Positions 26,027 to 34,081 of a stretch of DNA of 64,000 nucleotides are shown here, piece after piece. This DNA comes from M3007 sp964539805 (GTDB lineage: Bacteria > Bacteroidota > Bacteroidia > Chitinophagales > Saprospiraceae): the NCBI GenBank assembly GCA_964539805.1, contig CAZIKN010000003.1:51463-115462 (forward strand). The letters run 5' to 3'. The stretch's first letter is position 1, and the number at the start of each line of letters is the position of its first letter. The notes under the pieces are model-generated. The model saw only the letters and a list, made by a program, of their open reading frames with translations, had not been told where the DNA came from and searched no databases. The position numbers were made by a program, and so were the translations under genes.

Positions 26027-26263
26027 ATGACAATAACAGAAGTTTTCAATGACATAGCAGGTGCAATTGCCTTGATGGCACCAGAACAAATGGTTGGATT
26101 GAAAGCACCACAACAAATGTCAAAGCGTGTAGAACTGTTAGTGAACAGGAAAAAAGAAGGCACTATCACTCAAGAAGAAACGCTGGAGTTGGAACGGTAT
26201 CTTGCATTGGATCTATTCATTAGCCTTACCAAAGCAAGGGCACGGGCATTATTGGCGGCATGA
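26027..26263 (+). CDS. Small helical protein upstream of HNH nuclease
   Basis: 78 residues starting MTITEVFNDIAGAIALM, strongly helical, ending in ELERYLALDLFISLTKARARALLAA. I recognise this arrangement as a recurring, uncharacterised small partner encoded directly ahead of HNH proteins in several phyla, but not a named family. The start was chosen by the -7 box. It overlaps the next gene by 4 bp (ATGA), so the two products are probably made in a fixed ratio. An antitoxin or immunity-like role is conceivable but unproven. Confidence 0.7.
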   Translation: MTITEVFNDIAGAIALMAPEQMVGLKAPQQMSKRVELLVNRKKEGTITQEETLELERYLALDLFISLTKARARALLAA

Positions 26264-26667
26264 GTACAATCAGTTCAAAAACGAGATTTGCGGTTGCGCA
26301 AAGAGCACAATTTCGTTGTGAATATTGCCGTATTCATGAAGATGATATGTTCATCGCTTTTGAAATTGATCATTACGTAGCGCGGAAACATGGCGGGGGT
26401 GATGAACTTGACAATTTAGTGTACAGTTGCCCGCATTGCAATCAATATAAAGGGACTGATCTGACGACTTTTGTTGCAGATTATAACAACATTGTTCCGC
26501 TATTTAATCCAAGAAAACATATATGGTTTGAACATTTTGAGGCAGATCGCGGAGGAATTACTCCTTTAACAAGCATTGGGGAAGGTACTGTGAAACTCCT
26601 TAGACTAAATGATGTTGATTTTATGATTCTTCGAAAAATCCTATCAGAATTAGGTCGCTGGCCTTAA
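26260..26667 (+). CDS. HNH endonuclease
   Basis: 135-residue nuclease with a complete zinc-supported HNH site: Cys20-X2-Cys23, Asp37-His38 in EIDHYVARKHGGGDELDN (with Asn52), Cys57-X2-Cys60, and NQYKG. The C-terminal 70 residues (WFEHFEADRGGITPLTSIG and on) are typical of stand-alone HNH proteins paired with a small upstream gene. The stop overlaps the opposing SGNH-hydrolase gene by 4 bp. The target is unknown; defence, toxin or homing-type roles are all possible. Confidence 0.88.
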   Translation: MSTISSKTRFAVAQRAQFRCEYCRIHEDDMFIAFEIDHYVARKHGGGDELDNLVYSCPHCNQYKGTDLTTFVADYNNIVPLFNPRKHIWFEHFEADRGGITPLTSIGEGTVKLLRLNDVDFMILRKILSELGRWP

Positions 26668-27266
26668 TTTTCCTTTACCAATCCATACAAACATCTCGCA
26701 ATCAATTCATTTCCCCTATCCGTCAGGTGCACACCGTCCGTGGTCAGAATGCCATCTGATTGTTGATTCAAGTTGTTAGTTTGCAGGTATTCAGTAAAAA
26801 TGTTGCGCAGGTCGCATACGGGGCAGGCATAATCAAGGCCCAATTGTCGTATTTGTTCGGCGTATTGGTCCAGCAAGACATCCAGCCTATTGGCCTTGTT
26901 GGGTAGTTCGCCGATGACCGCCGGTGTGCACAAAACAAAAGGAATGTTTCGCACCCTCAGTTTGTCCAAAATGATGTTGTAATCGTTTGTAAAACGGCTG
27001 ATTGGTTCCGTAACGCCATCCCATTGCCGCCAGACATCGTTGGTGCCAATATATATGACCACCAAATCGGGTTGCAAGGCCAGCACATCCGGTACTAAGC
27101 GCCGGAGCAGATCCCCTACCCTATCCCCGCCTACGCCTTTGGCCATCAGCATGTAAGTATGAGCCAAGCCTTCTTTCTCCAATTGCTTGTATATCAGGTC
27201 AATATAGCCCCCTTCGGCTGTGGCGGCCCGGGTGATGCTATCGCCAAAAAAGATGATCTTTTTCAT
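26664..27266 (-). CDS. SGNH/GDSL hydrolase
   Basis: Esterase-type hydrolase of 200 residues. Block I is MKKIIFFGDSITRAA with catalytic Ser10, block II has GVGGDRVGDLLRR, block III is VIYIGTNDVW, and block V is TTDGVHLTDRGNELIA with the Asp/His pair. There is no signal peptide, so it acts in the cytoplasm. ATG 27266 puts the GDS motif at the proper position; a longer frame to 27356 overlaps queE. It starts 2 bp after the queE stop, so it is co-transcribed with queE. Confidence 0.9.
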   Translation of the reverse strand: MKKIIFFGDSITRAATAEGGYIDLIYKQLEKEGLAHTYMLMAKGVGGDRVGDLLRRLVPDVLALQPDLVVIYIGTNDVWRQWDGVTEPISRFTNDYNIILDKLRVRNIPFVLCTPAVIGELPNKANRLDVLLDQYAEQIRQLGLDYACPVCDLRNIFTEYLQTNNLNQQSDGILTTDGVHLTDRGNELIARCLYGLVKEN

Positions 27267-27268
27267 AC

Positions 27269-28054
27269 TTAAACGCCCTTTTTGCTGCCCCAGATTTGTA
27301 CGTGCAAGCGATCGGAATACCGGAAACCATGTATTTTGCATATCTCCACTAACCATTGGTGTTTTTCTGCAAGCGCTTCACGGGTAGTGGCCTCAGGCAT
27401 CAACCAAACTTTCTCTGCCGCAATGTTGTACTTACGCAACAGGGCAAGCACCTCGTGCAAGTCGTTGCCATCAGAAATAACAAACTTAAAATTGGCTTTC
27501 GGGTTAGCAGAGAAAGCGCGATAAACTGCGGCTTTCTCCCTCAATTTCACAGGATTATGGCTATTTTCCAATTTTGGGGAAACATTGTACTGGTCAATAA
27601 GTTCCTCAAAATCAGGGCTGGGCAGCAGCGTTCCATTGGTTTCAATTTCGAATCTAAATGATGGGTCTTGCGCTCTAAGATAACGCATGAGCGCAACCAA
27701 GGCACTTTGCTGAAGCATAGGCTCGCCACCGGTCAGGATTACATTTCGGCAAGGGAAATCAAGTATTAAAGTTGCTACCTCAATAATGGAGCATGTGGCA
27801 ATCCAGTCCTTCTTTTCATATTTTTCATAACCGGGAATTGCATCAAAATGATGTGCAAAGCGGGTGCCTTTCCAGTTCCAGGTATAATCGGTGTCACACC
27901 AGATGCAATGCAAATTGCATAGTGAGGTACGCACAAATATGCTGGGCATACCAATGCTTTTGCCTTCTCCTTGAATGGAGAAAAAAATCTCCGGCGCACC
28001 ATTAAGTCGGGCAAGGGAGAGTGAATCCGATGATATTTTACCTATTTTTTTCAA
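27269..28054 (-). CDS. queE: 7-carboxy-7-deazaguanine synthase (radical SAM)
   Basis: Converts 6-carboxy-5,6,7,8-tetrahydropterin to 7-carboxy-7-deazaguanine in queuosine synthesis. The radical-SAM cluster motif is Cys46-X3-Cys50-X2-Cys53 in SLCNLHCIWCDT, preceded by FFSIQGEGKSIGMPSIFVR, the QueE substrate loop. NVILTGGEPMLQ is the SAM-binding GGE motif. The start appears to be TTG at 28054, overlapping the TGA of the upstream gene, since no ATG is available before the conserved region. No other queuosine genes are adjacent. Confidence 0.92.
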   Translation of the reverse strand: MKKIGKISSDSLSLARLNGAPEIFFSIQGEGKSIGMPSIFVRTSLCNLHCIWCDTDYTWNWKGTRFAHHFDAIPGYEKYEKKDWIATCSIIEVATLILDFPCRNVILTGGEPMLQQSALVALMRYLRAQDPSFRFEIETNGTLLPSPDFEELIDQYNVSPKLENSHNPVKLREKAAVYRAFSANPKANFKFVISDGNDLHEVLALLRKYNIAAEKVWLMPEATTREALAEKHQWLVEICKIHGFRYSDRLHVQIWGSKKGV

Positions 28055-28857
28055 TATTGGAGCTTAAATGTTTCTCCGTCCACAAATGCAGCTTTCCCTT
28101 TTTTAACGCTTACTTTAAGGCCTTCTATAGTTGTAAATACCTGATTGTCCTTTAGTTGTGTGTTATATTGAACTATTGAGGTGGCTACGTCTAAGAGAGC
28201 GGCATGTGTGTCAGCAGCAGGGCCGTTAGCATGTTCTATTTCTATTTCTTCCAAGCCAAATTCACGCAGTCCATACGTGTAGCCGCTGCTTTTTTGATTT
28301 TCCTCATCCATCATTCCAAAATATACCCAACAGTACATGGGCAATGCTTTATCATTCAGGGCGCCACGTGCAGCGGCCAAATAAAAGTCTTTGCTCAGGA
28401 TCAGGTACTGGGTGTTCATAAATACCCCGCTGGATTGAGGGCTGTTTTCCAATACAGCGGCTGCGGTTTTAGTGAATATTTTATACAGTTCCAATGCTTT
28501 TTTATCACTACCGATAATTGAAACGACTACTTGGGACTGATGCAGCGCTGCTTCTTGTTTGGCATTTCGCCATAGCCAGGACAAGCGTGCAGCGGCCTGC
28601 ACCTCTGCTGCGGGCGCGGGATAATCCAGCCATGCAATCATGACCGTTTCGGTGCCTGTTGAAAACACCACAGTCTTATCTGACACATTAACGGAGTCCG
28701 TTCGGAGTTTCCAAGTGTTTTTAAGGCTGTTCAAAAGTACTTTAGAGTCTGGCGCAACTTTGTTGTTAAGCAAGATTGTTCCGGTAACAACTTTGTTTTG
28801 GGCAAAAACAAGCTGCGAAAAGCATAAAAAAAGAATCGAAAAAAAATAGTGTTTCAT
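28051..28857 (-). CDS. Exported DUF4261-like protein
   Basis: 268 residues with a signal peptide (MKHYFFSILFLCFSQLVFAQ). The domain has VMIAWLDYPAPAAEVQAAARLSWLW and HQSQVVVSIIG, then MPMYCWVYFGMMDEE and GYTYGLREFGLEEIEIEHA. This pattern resembles DUF4261, usually a cytoplasmic immunity-associated family, so an exported version is of some interest. The function is unknown. It lies 28 bp after the dienelactone hydrolase gene and overlaps queE, forming one operon. Confidence 0.7.
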   Translation of the reverse strand: MKHYFFSILFLCFSQLVFAQNKVVTGTILLNNKVAPDSKVLLNSLKNTWKLRTDSVNVSDKTVVFSTGTETVMIAWLDYPAPAAEVQAAARLSWLWRNAKQEAALHQSQVVVSIIGSDKKALELYKIFTKTAAAVLENSPQSSGVFMNTQYLILSKDFYLAAARGALNDKALPMYCWVYFGMMDEENQKSSGYTYGLREFGLEEIEIEHANGPAADTHAALLDVATSIVQYNTQLKDNQVFTTIEGLKVSVKKGKAAFVDGETFKLQY

Positions 28858-28885
28858 AGCATTTGTGATGCGCAGGCGCTCCTGC

Positions 28886-29728
28886 TTAAAGGCTTTGTTT
28901 CAAAAATGCCGTGACCACTTCGCGAGAGGCTTTGGCCGCCGTTTCATTATGGCGAGGGCTGCTGGGGTTTGCAAAAGCATGATCTGCATCATAACGACTT
29001 ACCTGCAATTTTTTTTGTGCGGCCTGCATATCTTTTTCAAAGCTGGCTACCACTTCATCATTAATCCATTTGTCTTTGCTGGCATGCACAAACAACACCG
29101 GGCAATTCAGGGTTCTCAGTTTTTCCACGTCCTTTTCCGGCATGCCATAATACATCACACAGGCCTTGGTGTGGGCTTTGAGCAGCAGGGTGGATTGCAA
29201 AGACCAGCCGCCGCCGAAGCACCAGCCCAAGGTGCGAAAATCAGCGCCTTCGCCCGCATATTTTGCGGCGCCTTCAATAATGGCCGATGCGCGGATTTTG
29301 TCATTTGCCTGCATTAGTTTGCCTGCATCTGCGGGAGTTGAGGCAACTTGGCCATCATACAAATCAATGGCCAAAACATTGATATTCAGTTCTTTACTCC
29401 AATTATCGGCTTCGTTTTTCACAAAATCATTTAGTCCCCACCATTCATGTAGCAGCAAAAGGTACTTTTTGGAATTGCTGTCGGCAATAACCTGATAGGC
29501 ATTCCCATTGGCACCGCCTGGCACGGGGAATGTCACCATCTGGCCAACGAAAGGCGGCAAAGCGCTTGTGGACAACGTATGGGCATCCTGAAATGCTTTG
29601 TCCTGGCTAAAAGATGCAAATTCATCCGTTGCGCTGGCGGCATTCGGATCATGGCACATTTTGATGGAATTATTTTGCTGGCAGGCAGCGAACAGCAAAA
29701 AGCACAGAAAGAAATAAATGTTTTTCAT
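28886..29728 (-). CDS. Dienelactone hydrolase-family lipoprotein
   Basis: Alpha/beta hydrolase of the dienelactone hydrolase family. ATG 29728 gives a lipoprotein signal with lipobox LFAAC (Cys16), so the enzyme is anchored in the envelope. Visible catalytic residues are Glu95 in HEWWG, Cys170 nucleophile in GWCFGGG, Asp219 in ASKDKW and His250 in DADHAFANP. The substrate is unknown. A well-formed promoter lies immediately upstream. It is first gene of a run with the DUF4261-like gene, queE and the SGNH hydrolase. Confidence 0.9.
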   Translation of the reverse strand: MKNIYFFLCFLLFAACQQNNSIKMCHDPNAASATDEFASFSQDKAFQDAHTLSTSALPPFVGQMVTFPVPGGANGNAYQVIADSNSKKYLLLLHEWWGLNDFVKNEADNWSKELNINVLAIDLYDGQVASTPADAGKLMQANDKIRASAIIEGAAKYAGEGADFRTLGWCFGGGWSLQSTLLLKAHTKACVMYYGMPEKDVEKLRTLNCPVLFVHASKDKWINDEVVASFEKDMQAAQKKLQVSRYDADHAFANPSSPRHNETAAKASREVVTAFLKQSL

Positions 29729-29752
29729 AATGTCAAAAAATTGAACAGTGAT

Positions 29753-29783
29753 CAAAAATAAGGCAACGAAAACGGCTCGTCAA
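29753..29783 (-). promoter_or_regulatory. Promoter of dienelactone hydrolase operon
   Basis: On the reverse strand TTG (29783-29781), 20 bp, then TATTTTTG (29760-29753), matching the Bacteroidota -33/-7 form. The predicted start lies about 18 bp before the ATG. Confidence 0.7.
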
Positions 29784-29789
29784 TCTTTG

Positions 29790-29831
29790 CAAAAAAGAAA
29801 CAAGCCAACCCGGCGGAACCTGATTGGCTTG
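29790..29831 (-). terminator. Rho-independent terminator after atpC
   Basis: On the reverse strand CAAGCCAATCAGG pairs imperfectly with CCGGGTTGGCTTG (29801-29831), followed by TTTCTTTTTT. It ends the atpDC transcript. Confidence 0.85.
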
Positions 29832-29868
29832 ATTATATTTGCTTGTGAGGCTGTAGAGCCAAGTGAAT

Positions 29869-30117
29869 TTAGTTGCCTAAGCCTGTAACAAGGAGGGATA
29901 CCTCATTGTTCAGCATTTCTACGAAACCTCCACTGACGGCATATACTGCACGCTCGCCATTGGCTTTTTGCACTTTTACATCACCTTTGTTCAGGGATGA
30001 TACGATGGCTGCGTGGTTATTTAACAACTCGAACTGTCCATCGGTGCCTGGCACGATCACCGACTTTACTTCGCCGGAGAATATTTCCTTTTCAGGACTA
30101 AGAATGACTAGGTTCAT
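29869..30117 (-). CDS. atpC: F1 ATP synthase epsilon subunit (short form)
   Basis: 82-residue epsilon subunit consisting only of the N-terminal beta-sandwich (MNLVILSPEKEIFSGEVKSVIVPGTDGQFELLNNHAAIVS). The C-terminal helical hairpin that inhibits ATP hydrolysis in other bacteria is absent, as is common in Bacteroidota. It follows atpD after an 87-bp gap containing a duplicated ATGATAAATTATGAA. Confidence 0.95.
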   Translation of the reverse strand: MNLVILSPEKEIFSGEVKSVIVPGTDGQFELLNNHAAIVSSLNKGDVKVQKANGERAVYAVSGGFVEMLNNEVSLLVTGLGN

Positions 30118-30204
30118 AATTCTAAATGATAAATTATGAATGATAAATTATGAACGATGTGAAGCGTCACGCGGGCTACTTCATCACTCATCACTCATCA
30201 TTAT

Positions 30205-31719
30205 TTATTTTGCTTCTTCCAACATTTTTTTGCCTTTGGCGATCGCATCATCAATGGTACCGACAAGGTTAAACGCTGCTTCGGGCAAATCATCCAATTC
30301 GCCATCCATGATCATGTTAAAGCCGCGGATGGTTTCTTCGATGGGTACCAATACACCTTTAAGACCAGTGAACTGTTCGGCTACGTGGAAAGGCTGGGAG
30401 AGGAAACGCTGTACGCGACGGGCACGGCCCACTACGAGTTTGTCCTCATCAGAAAGTTCTTCCATACCGAGGATGGCGATAATATCCTGTAGTTCATTGT
30501 AGCGCTGCAAGATGTTCTTTACACGCTGAGCGCAACGGTAGTGCTCATCACCAATGATTTTGGGATCAAGGATACGAGAGGTAGAATCAAGTGGGTCAAC
30601 CGCAGGGTAAATACCAAGTGATGCGATCTTACGGCTCAATACGGTTGTAGCATCCAAGTGGGCGAATGTAGTGGCCGGAGCGGGGTCAGTCAAGTCATCA
30701 GCAGGTACGTAAACGGCTTGTACAGAGGTAATAGAGCCGCGCTTGGTGGAAGTGATACGCTCTTGCATCACACCCATCTCGGTGGCCAGCGTTGGTTGGT
30801 AACCTACTGCTGAAGGCATACGGCCCAAAAGGGCTGACACCTCAGAACCAGCCTGGGTGAAACGGAAGATATTGTCCACGAAGAAGAGGATATCACGGCC
30901 GCCATTAGGATCTTTAAGATCGCCATCGCGGAAATACTCGGCCATTGTCAGACCAGAAAGGGCAACGCGGGCGCGGGCGCCTGGCGGCTCGTTCATTTGT
31001 CCGAACACAAGAGTGGCCTGTGATTTTGCCAGTTCTTTTTTATCTACTTTGGTAAGGTCCCAGCCGCCTTCTTCCATGCTGTGCTTGAATTCCTCGCCAT
31101 AGCGAATTACATTTGATTCAATCATCTCGCGCAACAGGTCATTGCCTTCGCGGGTACGCTCGCCCACGCCTGCAAAAACGGACATACCGTCGTATGCCTT
31201 GGCGATATTGTTGATCAATTCCATGATCAGAACCGTTTTTCCTACACCGGCACCACCAAAGAGACCGATTTTACCACCTTTTGCATAAGGTTCGATCAAA
31301 TCAATAACTTTGATACCCGTGTACAGGATCTCGCGCTCTGTGGAGAGATCTTCGTATGCAGGTGGTTTGCGGTGGATAACGTAGGAGGAATTGCCTTTTT
31401 CTACGGAACCGATACCGTCAATGGCATCGCCAACAACGTTGAAGAGACGACCGCGAACCTGATCTCCGGTAGGCATTGAGATTGGTGCTCCTGTATCCGT
31501 ACACTCCATGCCGCGCATGAGGCCGTCAGTGGAGTCCATCGCGATGGTACGAACGCCGTCTTCACCGAGGTGGCGCTGCACTTCAAGTACCAGAGAAGAG
31601 CCGTCGGGGCGCTTCAATTCAAGTGCGTTGAGGATTTCGGGCAGTTTGCTGTTCGGGCCACTGAAGTCAACGTCAACTACAGCGCCGATAATTTGCTTGA
31701 TACGACCGATATTAGCCAT
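30205..31719 (-). CDS. atpD: F1 ATP synthase beta subunit
   Basis: Catalytic subunit of F1Fo ATP synthase at the inner membrane. The P-loop GGAGVGKT is at residues 155-162 (Lys161), followed by GVGERTREGNDL, the DExx-type FFVDNIFRFTQAGSEVSALLGRMPSAVGYQPTL region and the ALSGLTMAEYFRD segment. At 504 residues it is full length. The atpDC pair stands apart from the rest of the atp operon, which is normal for this phylum. Confidence 0.99.
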   Translation of the reverse strand: MANIGRIKQIIGAVVDVDFSGPNSKLPEILNALELKRPDGSSLVLEVQRHLGEDGVRTIAMDSTDGLMRGMECTDTGAPISMPTGDQVRGRLFNVVGDAIDGIGSVEKGNSSYVIHRKPPAYEDLSTEREILYTGIKVIDLIEPYAKGGKIGLFGGAGVGKTVLIMELINNIAKAYDGMSVFAGVGERTREGNDLLREMIESNVIRYGEEFKHSMEEGGWDLTKVDKKELAKSQATLVFGQMNEPPGARARVALSGLTMAEYFRDGDLKDPNGGRDILFFVDNIFRFTQAGSEVSALLGRMPSAVGYQPTLATEMGVMQERITSTKRGSITSVQAVYVPADDLTDPAPATTFAHLDATTVLSRKIASLGIYPAVDPLDSTSRILDPKIIGDEHYRCAQRVKNILQRYNELQDIIAILGMEELSDEDKLVVGRARRVQRFLSQPFHVAEQFTGLKGVLVPIEETIRGFNMIMDGELDDLPEAAFNLVGTIDDAIAKGKKMLEEAK

Positions 31720-31754
31720 TGATAAACGAAATGATGTTTGGTGTAAAGCGTTCT

Positions 31755-31842
31755 TTTTTTGGCTGTTTTGCCATTTTTTGGCTGTTTTGAACGCTCTTGT
31801 TTAAAAAGCCGCGCAAAAGTACACAATCTCGCTATAAAACAA
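31755..31842 (-). promoter_or_regulatory. atpD promoter and duplicated leader sequence
   Basis: On the reverse strand TTG (31842-31840) and TACTTTTG (31821-31814) are 18 bp apart and form the promoter. The predicted 5' UTR of about 88 nt contains CAAAACAGCCAAAAAA twice, at 31755-31770 and 31774-31789 (shown as the reverse-strand sequence). The repeat could be a translation-control or RNA-stability site. Confidence 0.6.
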
Positions 31843-31882
31843 GCGGAATTTTCAACTTTTTTCTGACAAAATTTTATTTTGA

Positions 31883-31933
31883 TAAAACAAAAAAAGAGGC
31901 CATCCACACTAAGGTATTGAGTGGATGGCCTCT
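31883..31933 (-). terminator. Rho-independent terminator
   Basis: Perfect 13-bp stem AGAGGCCATCCAC / GTGGATGGCCTCT (31895-31907 with 31921-31933), with a T-tract on the reverse strand (TTTTTTTGTTTTATC). It supports the reality of the small gene at 31958-32200 directly upstream. Confidence 0.92.
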
Positions 31934-31957
31934 GCTATCAATAAAGTATAAAAAATT

Positions 31958-32200
31958 TTATTTGGAGAGCGAAAGGAGCCTTTGTGCTATGGATATGGTA
32001 CGTGTTATGATGGAGGCCCCGGGAAGGTCTATATTTTCATCACTGCCATTTTCCATTTTGGGTTGTACCAATTGCTCCGTGTTGCCCACGCCGTTGGCGG
32101 CTTTGAGCCTGTTAGCATGAATATTGACACTGATAAATGCAATGAAGCTAACGATAGCTAAAATGGCCAATAAATTTCGGTGTATATTTTTCTTTTCCAT
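31958..32200 (-). CDS. Small single-pass membrane protein
   Basis: 80 residues. A basic N-terminus MEKKNIHR is followed by one membrane segment (NLLAILAIVSFIAFISV) and a polar tail with QPKMENGSDENIDLPGAS. The family was not recognised. Evidence for a real gene is a terminator directly after the stop and a TATCTTTG -7 box at 32239-32246, about 32 bp before the presumed transcript start-to-ATG interval. It is probably an inner-membrane small protein. Confidence 0.65.
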   Translation of the reverse strand: MEKKNIHRNLLAILAIVSFIAFISVNIHANRLKAANGVGNTEQLVQPKMENGSDENIDLPGASIITRTISIAQRLLSLSK

Positions 32201-32347
32201 ATTACCAAGTTAAGAGAGCCGATACGTACAAATTTGGACAAAGATAGTATCTTTTTTAAACCAATATGGGTACACGGCAAAAATAACAGACGAAAAGACA
32301 GTTTTGGCGGATAAAAGGTTGCAAAAAACAGTTTATTTTTTAGCAAT

Positions 32348-32386
32348 AAAATCAAAAAAGCCTGATTGAGCGAATCAATCAGGCTT
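32348..32386 (-). terminator. Rho-independent terminator after DUF1573 gene
   Basis: 12-bp perfect stem AAGCCTGATTGA / TCAATCAGGCTT (32358-32369 with 32375-32386), with TTTTTTGATTTT following on the reverse strand. Confidence 0.9.
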
Positions 32387-32419
32387 ATTATCGTCAAACC
32401 AAAAATCAATCAGTTCAAA

Positions 32420-32833
32420 TTAGTGGTTCATACCGCCGCCGCTGGCAGGAACGCTTGGTTGCTCAGCAGGAGCCTTTACTTCACCTTTGATGGTGAGGGT
32501 CATGCTGTTGTTTGTTTTGTCATTGCTTTTCAACGTAACGGTTTTGGTGAAGTGGCCTACGCGCTGGGTGTCATAGCGTACTTCGATTACGTTGCTTTCG
32601 CCGGGGAGGATTGGTTCTTGTGGGTATTTTGGTACGGTGCAACCGCATGAGCCAGTTGCGCTTTCGATGATCAAGGGCTTGTCACCTGTGTTTGTGAACT
32701 TGAACTTGCGAAGGGGCTCGGAACCTTTGTCAATCGTACCGTAATCTACGGTAGTAACATCAAAAGTCATAGTTTGAGCAGTAGCGGCAAAAGCCACGAG
32801 AACGAAAGCGAAAAGAGCGATAACTTGCTTCAT
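32420..32833 (-). CDS. Exported DUF1573 protein
   Basis: 137-residue periplasmic or surface protein. A signal peptide (MKQVIALFAFVLVAFAATAQ) precedes a DUF1573 immunoglobulin-like domain with KFTNTGDKPLIIESATGSCGCTVPKYP and LPGESNVIEVRYDTQ. The CGC motif is the family hallmark. ATG 32833 was chosen because it opens the signal peptide. It has both a promoter (32891-32922) and a terminator of its own, so it is monocistronic. The molecular role of DUF1573 is not established. Confidence 0.9.
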   Translation of the reverse strand: MKQVIALFAFVLVAFAATAQTMTFDVTTVDYGTIDKGSEPLRKFKFTNTGDKPLIIESATGSCGCTVPKYPQEPILPGESNVIEVRYDTQRVGHFTKTVTLKSNDKTNNSMTLTIKGEVKAPAEQPSVPASGGGMNH

Positions 32834-32890
32834 TATAATGAATCCGTTTAAAAAAGTGATGTGAATTTTTTCTTGAATAAATTGATGGCA

Positions 32891-32922
32891 CAAAAGTATG
32901 TGCAGCAACTCTCCGTCTCCAA
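32891..32922 (-). promoter_or_regulatory. Promoter of DUF1573 gene
   Basis: On the reverse strand TTGG (32922-32919), 20 bp, then TACTTTTG (32898-32891): a close match to the Bacteroidota housekeeping promoter. The untranslated leader would be about 50 nt. Confidence 0.75.
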
Positions 32923-33025
32923 TACATTGCCTGTTAACGTTGTTTAAACTTTCGCAAACCCTTGTCAAAGCCTCTAAATGAAGTGTGAAACAGGACTGTT
33001 TTATTATAAAATTATTTTCAAACGG

Positions 33026-33985
33026 CTATTTCTCGGCAGCGGCCCGCCTCAATCTGTCATTAATGGCCAACCCCAAGCCCTCGTTTGGAACCAGCTCGGC
33101 CAGAATAAAATCTACCCCTGAGGCATCCATGAGGCGCAGTACGGCAAAAAGCCTTCTTGCGGCCTCCATGATATCACCTTGGAGGCTTAGGTGCATCTGT
33201 TGATGGAAGCCGGGGATGGGAGGCTCCTGTTTAAATGTTATAGCGCCCAGCCGACCTGTTTGGGATATATGCTGCATTTCTTCGAGCGTGTGTAAAGTCA
33301 GGGGGACCCTTGGCGCATAGTGCGATTTGAGCATGCCCGGTGCGCTGGGGTTGCTGCTTTCATTAAGCATAATACGAATGGGCCCAATGGCAGCGCGGAT
33401 GGCGTCAGGGGAAACACCTCCCAAGCGATAGACGATAATTTCCTCGCCTTCCTGGCCAACAATGGTAGATTCCAGTCCTACTGAGCAAGTTCCGCCATCC
33501 AGTATATATGGTATGTGCGGCCCGAGCTGGGCCTGTACATGTGCCGCAGTAGTGGGGCTGATATAGCCAAAGGGATTGGCGCTCGGTGCGGCCAACGGGA
33601 ATGGCAGTTCCTGAAGTAATTTCCTTGTAAGGGCATGCGCGGGCACACGTAACGCCACACGGTCAAGGCCGGAGGTGACTAAGTCTGGTATGGTCTCTTT
33701 TTTGGGCAGCAATAATGTCAGCGGGCCAGGCCAGAAGATGTTCGCCAGTGCGGCTAATTTGGGCGGGAAAGCCAGGGCATACTTTTCTACCTGCTCCACA
33801 CCATATATATGTACAATGAGCGGATCAAAGGACGGGCGATTTTTAACCTCAAAAATGCGCAGCACCGCCTGTTCGTTCAAAGCATTGCCGGCCAATCCGT
33901 ACACGGTTTCCGTTGGTATGGCCACAACATCGCCTTGTACAAGGTAATTTGCTGCCGTTTTGATATTTGTGCCAATTTGTGCCAT
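33026..33985 (-). CDS. Sua5-type threonylcarbamoyl-AMP synthase
   Basis: Makes threonylcarbamoyl-adenylate for tRNA t6A37 modification. The YrdC domain begins GDVVAIPTETVYGLAGNALNEQAV, with KNRPSFDPLIVHI, WPGPLTLLLP and PLAAPSANPFGYISPT. The 319-residue length includes the linker SAPGMLKSHYAPR and a C-terminal Sua5 domain, so it is the long Sua5 form rather than TsaC. ATG 33985 is used because the upstream extension to 34072 is not conserved-looking and would overlap the divergent promoter. Confidence 0.93.
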   Translation of the reverse strand: MAQIGTNIKTAANYLVQGDVVAIPTETVYGLAGNALNEQAVLRIFEVKNRPSFDPLIVHIYGVEQVEKYALAFPPKLAALANIFWPGPLTLLLPKKETIPDLVTSGLDRVALRVPAHALTRKLLQELPFPLAAPSANPFGYISPTTAAHVQAQLGPHIPYILDGGTCSVGLESTIVGQEGEEIIVYRLGGVSPDAIRAAIGPIRIMLNESSNPSAPGMLKSHYAPRVPLTLHTLEEMQHISQTGRLGAITFKQEPPIPGFHQQMHLSLQGDIMEAARRLFAVLRLMDASGVDFILAELVPNEGLGLAINDRLRRAAAEK

Positions 33986-34000
33986 TGGGAAATTTAGGCG

Positions 34001-34026
34001 CAAAATTACAAAAAGCAATATCTTTG
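34001..34026. promoter_or_regulatory. Divergent -7 boxes for sua5 and anchor-B gene
   Basis: TAATTTTG on the reverse strand (34008-34001) and TATCTTTG on the forward strand (34019-34026) are only 10 bp apart, so the two polymerases would compete for the same stretch. Clear -33 elements are missing. Confidence 0.5.
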
Positions 34027-34081
34027 TCGCACCCCTTTCAGATGCAGACCCACACCTCATTACAAATTGCATTATTTGACT

